Assembly: GCA_023128595.1 (NCBI GenBank)
Contig: JAGMDR010000026.1
Location: 1 to 32,361 of the forward strand
DNA from: Planctomycetota bacterium
Lineage (GTDB): Bacteria > Planctomycetota > Phycisphaerae > Sedimentisphaerales > Anaerobacaceae
DNA length: 32,361 nucleotides
Reading direction: 5' to 3'
The position numbers and the translations under genes were made by a program. The notes below the pieces were generated by a model. It was given only the letters and a program-made list of their open reading frames with translations, ran no database searches and was not told where the DNA came from. This document shows, one piece after another, positions 31,353-32,361 of this stretch. Each line of letters starts with the position of its first letter. Position 1 is the stretch's first letter.

Positions 31353-32361
31353 TTATGGCGTGCCGGGGCTGGGGGCTGCTGCGCGCCAGCTCTCGGCATC
31401 GTTCCAGGTGGCCGGATGGGCGGTCGGGTCGATTATCTCCAGTGATTGGCCGCCGCCGTCGGTGCTCGGATACCACCTGTCACTGTAGTCAAACCTCATT
31501 ATCGCCGCCTCCAGCGGCCAGGCAAGCTGGAGGACAATGTCCTCACCACCGTTGCTCAAGTCGTTAATGTACACACCTGCAACGTTGGCACTATAGCCGT
31601 AGGCGGACCGAAAAGCAGCCAGATTGCGGACGACCACCACGTACTGGCCCGGATCAAGCTGCATATTCGGGAATACAAACTCAATACCGTCGGTAAACCC
31701 GACTCCGTCAAGCTTGAGCGGTACGTCACTGATGTTCTGCAGCTCAATGTAGTCAAAGTTGCTGCCAAACTGCGCGTGGTACATCATCTCAGTGATACGC
31801 AGACCGGCCAGAACATCCAGGTCGTCAATAAAAAGAAAGTCCTCGTCCAACGCCGAGGTGGTAACGTCCAGCTCAGCCGAGATGACGAAGTCTGAGCTGC
31901 CCAGTCCATCATTCAGGCCGTGGATGGCCAGCACGTTATTGCCGGACCTCAAAGCGCTGATGTAGTCGGAGGCGGAAACGTCAATAAACTCGAAGTCAAC
32001 TGCCTGCGAATCGGAGTGACCGCCGCTGGCCCCTGAGTCCCATTCAGGCGTGCCGCTGAAGTTACGTTTGGCTGTATCAAGCTCCACACCGTTTATGTAC
32101 GGTACAAATCCGTCATCATACCGTATCTTCAGCGTCATACCCGTGTAATCGGCCAACTCGCCGCCGTCAACAGTGAAGGGGATGCGGATATAGCAGGTTT
32201 CATTCTCGTTGTCCATCTGTGACTCAACGTCAAGGGTGATAAGATCTACATAGTTCACAGCGTCGCCCGGGTGTGTTTCAAAGCCCACACCGCCGGGAGC
32301 ACCCACACAGGATAACCAGGCCGAGTGGTCAAAATCAGGGTCGGATTTCCAGGTATCGCCG
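31353..32361 (-). CDS. Lamin-tail-domain (LTD) surface protein, 5' end beyond the window
   Basis: Partial gene: the frame is open through the right edge (…GDTWKSDPDFDHSAWLS before the first in-window GTG at 32306), so the true start lies outside. The visible 335 residues show a W-x-DP-x-FD-x-SAW module of a carbohydrate-binding-like beta-sandwich, then an acidic YINGVELD/GNNVLAIHGLN stretch. A lamin-tail domain follows, beginning at RITEMMYHAQFGSNFDYIELQNIS and ending with DRWYPSTDGGGQSLEIIDP and SWRAAAPSPGTP. This combination is common in secreted planctomycete proteins, often next to CotH or other surface domains. Secretion is expected but the signal is not visible. The stop follows directly after SPGTP, where such domains normally continue by a few residues or into a sorting or dockerin module; this may be natural. 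Confidence 0.8.
   Translation of the reverse strand, partial: GDTWKSDPDFDHSAWLSCVGAPGGVGFETHPGDAVNYVDLITLDVESQMDNENETCYIRIPFTVDGGELADYTGMTLKIRYDDGFVPYINGVELDTAKRNFSGTPEWDSGASGGHSDSQAVDFEFIDVSASDYISALRSGNNVLAIHGLNDGLGSSDFVISAELDVTTSALDEDFLFIDDLDVLAGLRITEMMYHAQFGSNFDYIELQNISDVPLKLDGVGFTDGIEFVFPNMQLDPGQYVVVVRNLAAFRSAYGYSANVAGVYINDLSNGGEDIVLQLAWPLEAAIMRFDYSDRWYPSTDGGGQSLEIIDPTAHPATWNDAESWRAAAPSPGTP

Overview
The window looks like chromosomal DNA of a Planctomycetota bacterium, most likely of the Phycisphaerae/Sedimentisphaerales type. The grounds are gene style, not a marker gene: a Tat-exported aldo/keto reductase-like protein, several membrane-anchored PQQ-like (BamB-like) and NHL beta-propellers, a lamin-tail-domain surface protein, very large secreted proteins of unknown function, GC-rich genes, and palindromic repeats that run into reading frames. 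Every gene I can support lies on the minus strand, so the biology reads from right to left. I saw no rRNA, tRNA, CRISPR array or transposase.

Layout in transcription order. (1) 32361-31353: 3' part of a lamin-tail-domain surface protein, cut by the window edge. (2) About 31124-14042: a tight run of twelve genes with gaps or overlaps mostly below about 30 bp, behind a plausible promoter at 31162-31190. It encodes a membrane-anchored propeller, a GT4 glycosyltransferase, an ABC ATPase and its FtsX/MacB-type permease, a second propeller, an NHL propeller, a small Tat-type four-cysteine protein, a Tat-type 4x[4Fe-4S] ferredoxin, a NapH/NosR-like membrane polyferredoxin, a third propeller with three membrane spans, a fused NuoE-NuoF diaphorase, and a [2Fe-2S]-GltD-like flavoprotein lacking its NAD(P)H-binding domain. 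(3) 13754-2633: two co-transcribed giant surface proteins (1112 and 2592 aa); the second looks like two fused copies of the first's architecture. (4) 2632-1936: a long intergenic region with a nested inverted-repeat element. (5) 1935-1597: an orphan STAS protein. (6) 1271-102: the Tat-exported aldo/keto reductase-like protein with most of its catalytic tetrad missing, preceded by a structured leader and followed by a 13-copy heptamer array that runs off the left edge.

The most interesting candidate system is the twelve-gene operon. Cytoplasmic NADH chemistry (NuoEF plus an FAD/Fe-S protein) is encoded with a membrane polyferredoxin and exported Fe-S proteins, interleaved with four membrane-tethered beta-propellers. 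My reading is a transmembrane redox complex linking the NADH pool to the periplasm or envelope. That is inference from gene order and cofactor motifs; no substrate is evident. A second striking point is a family of 19-nt hairpins (8-bp stems, GGA/TCC loops) scattered over 21013-24578, three loci of which are translated as part of N-terminal regions.
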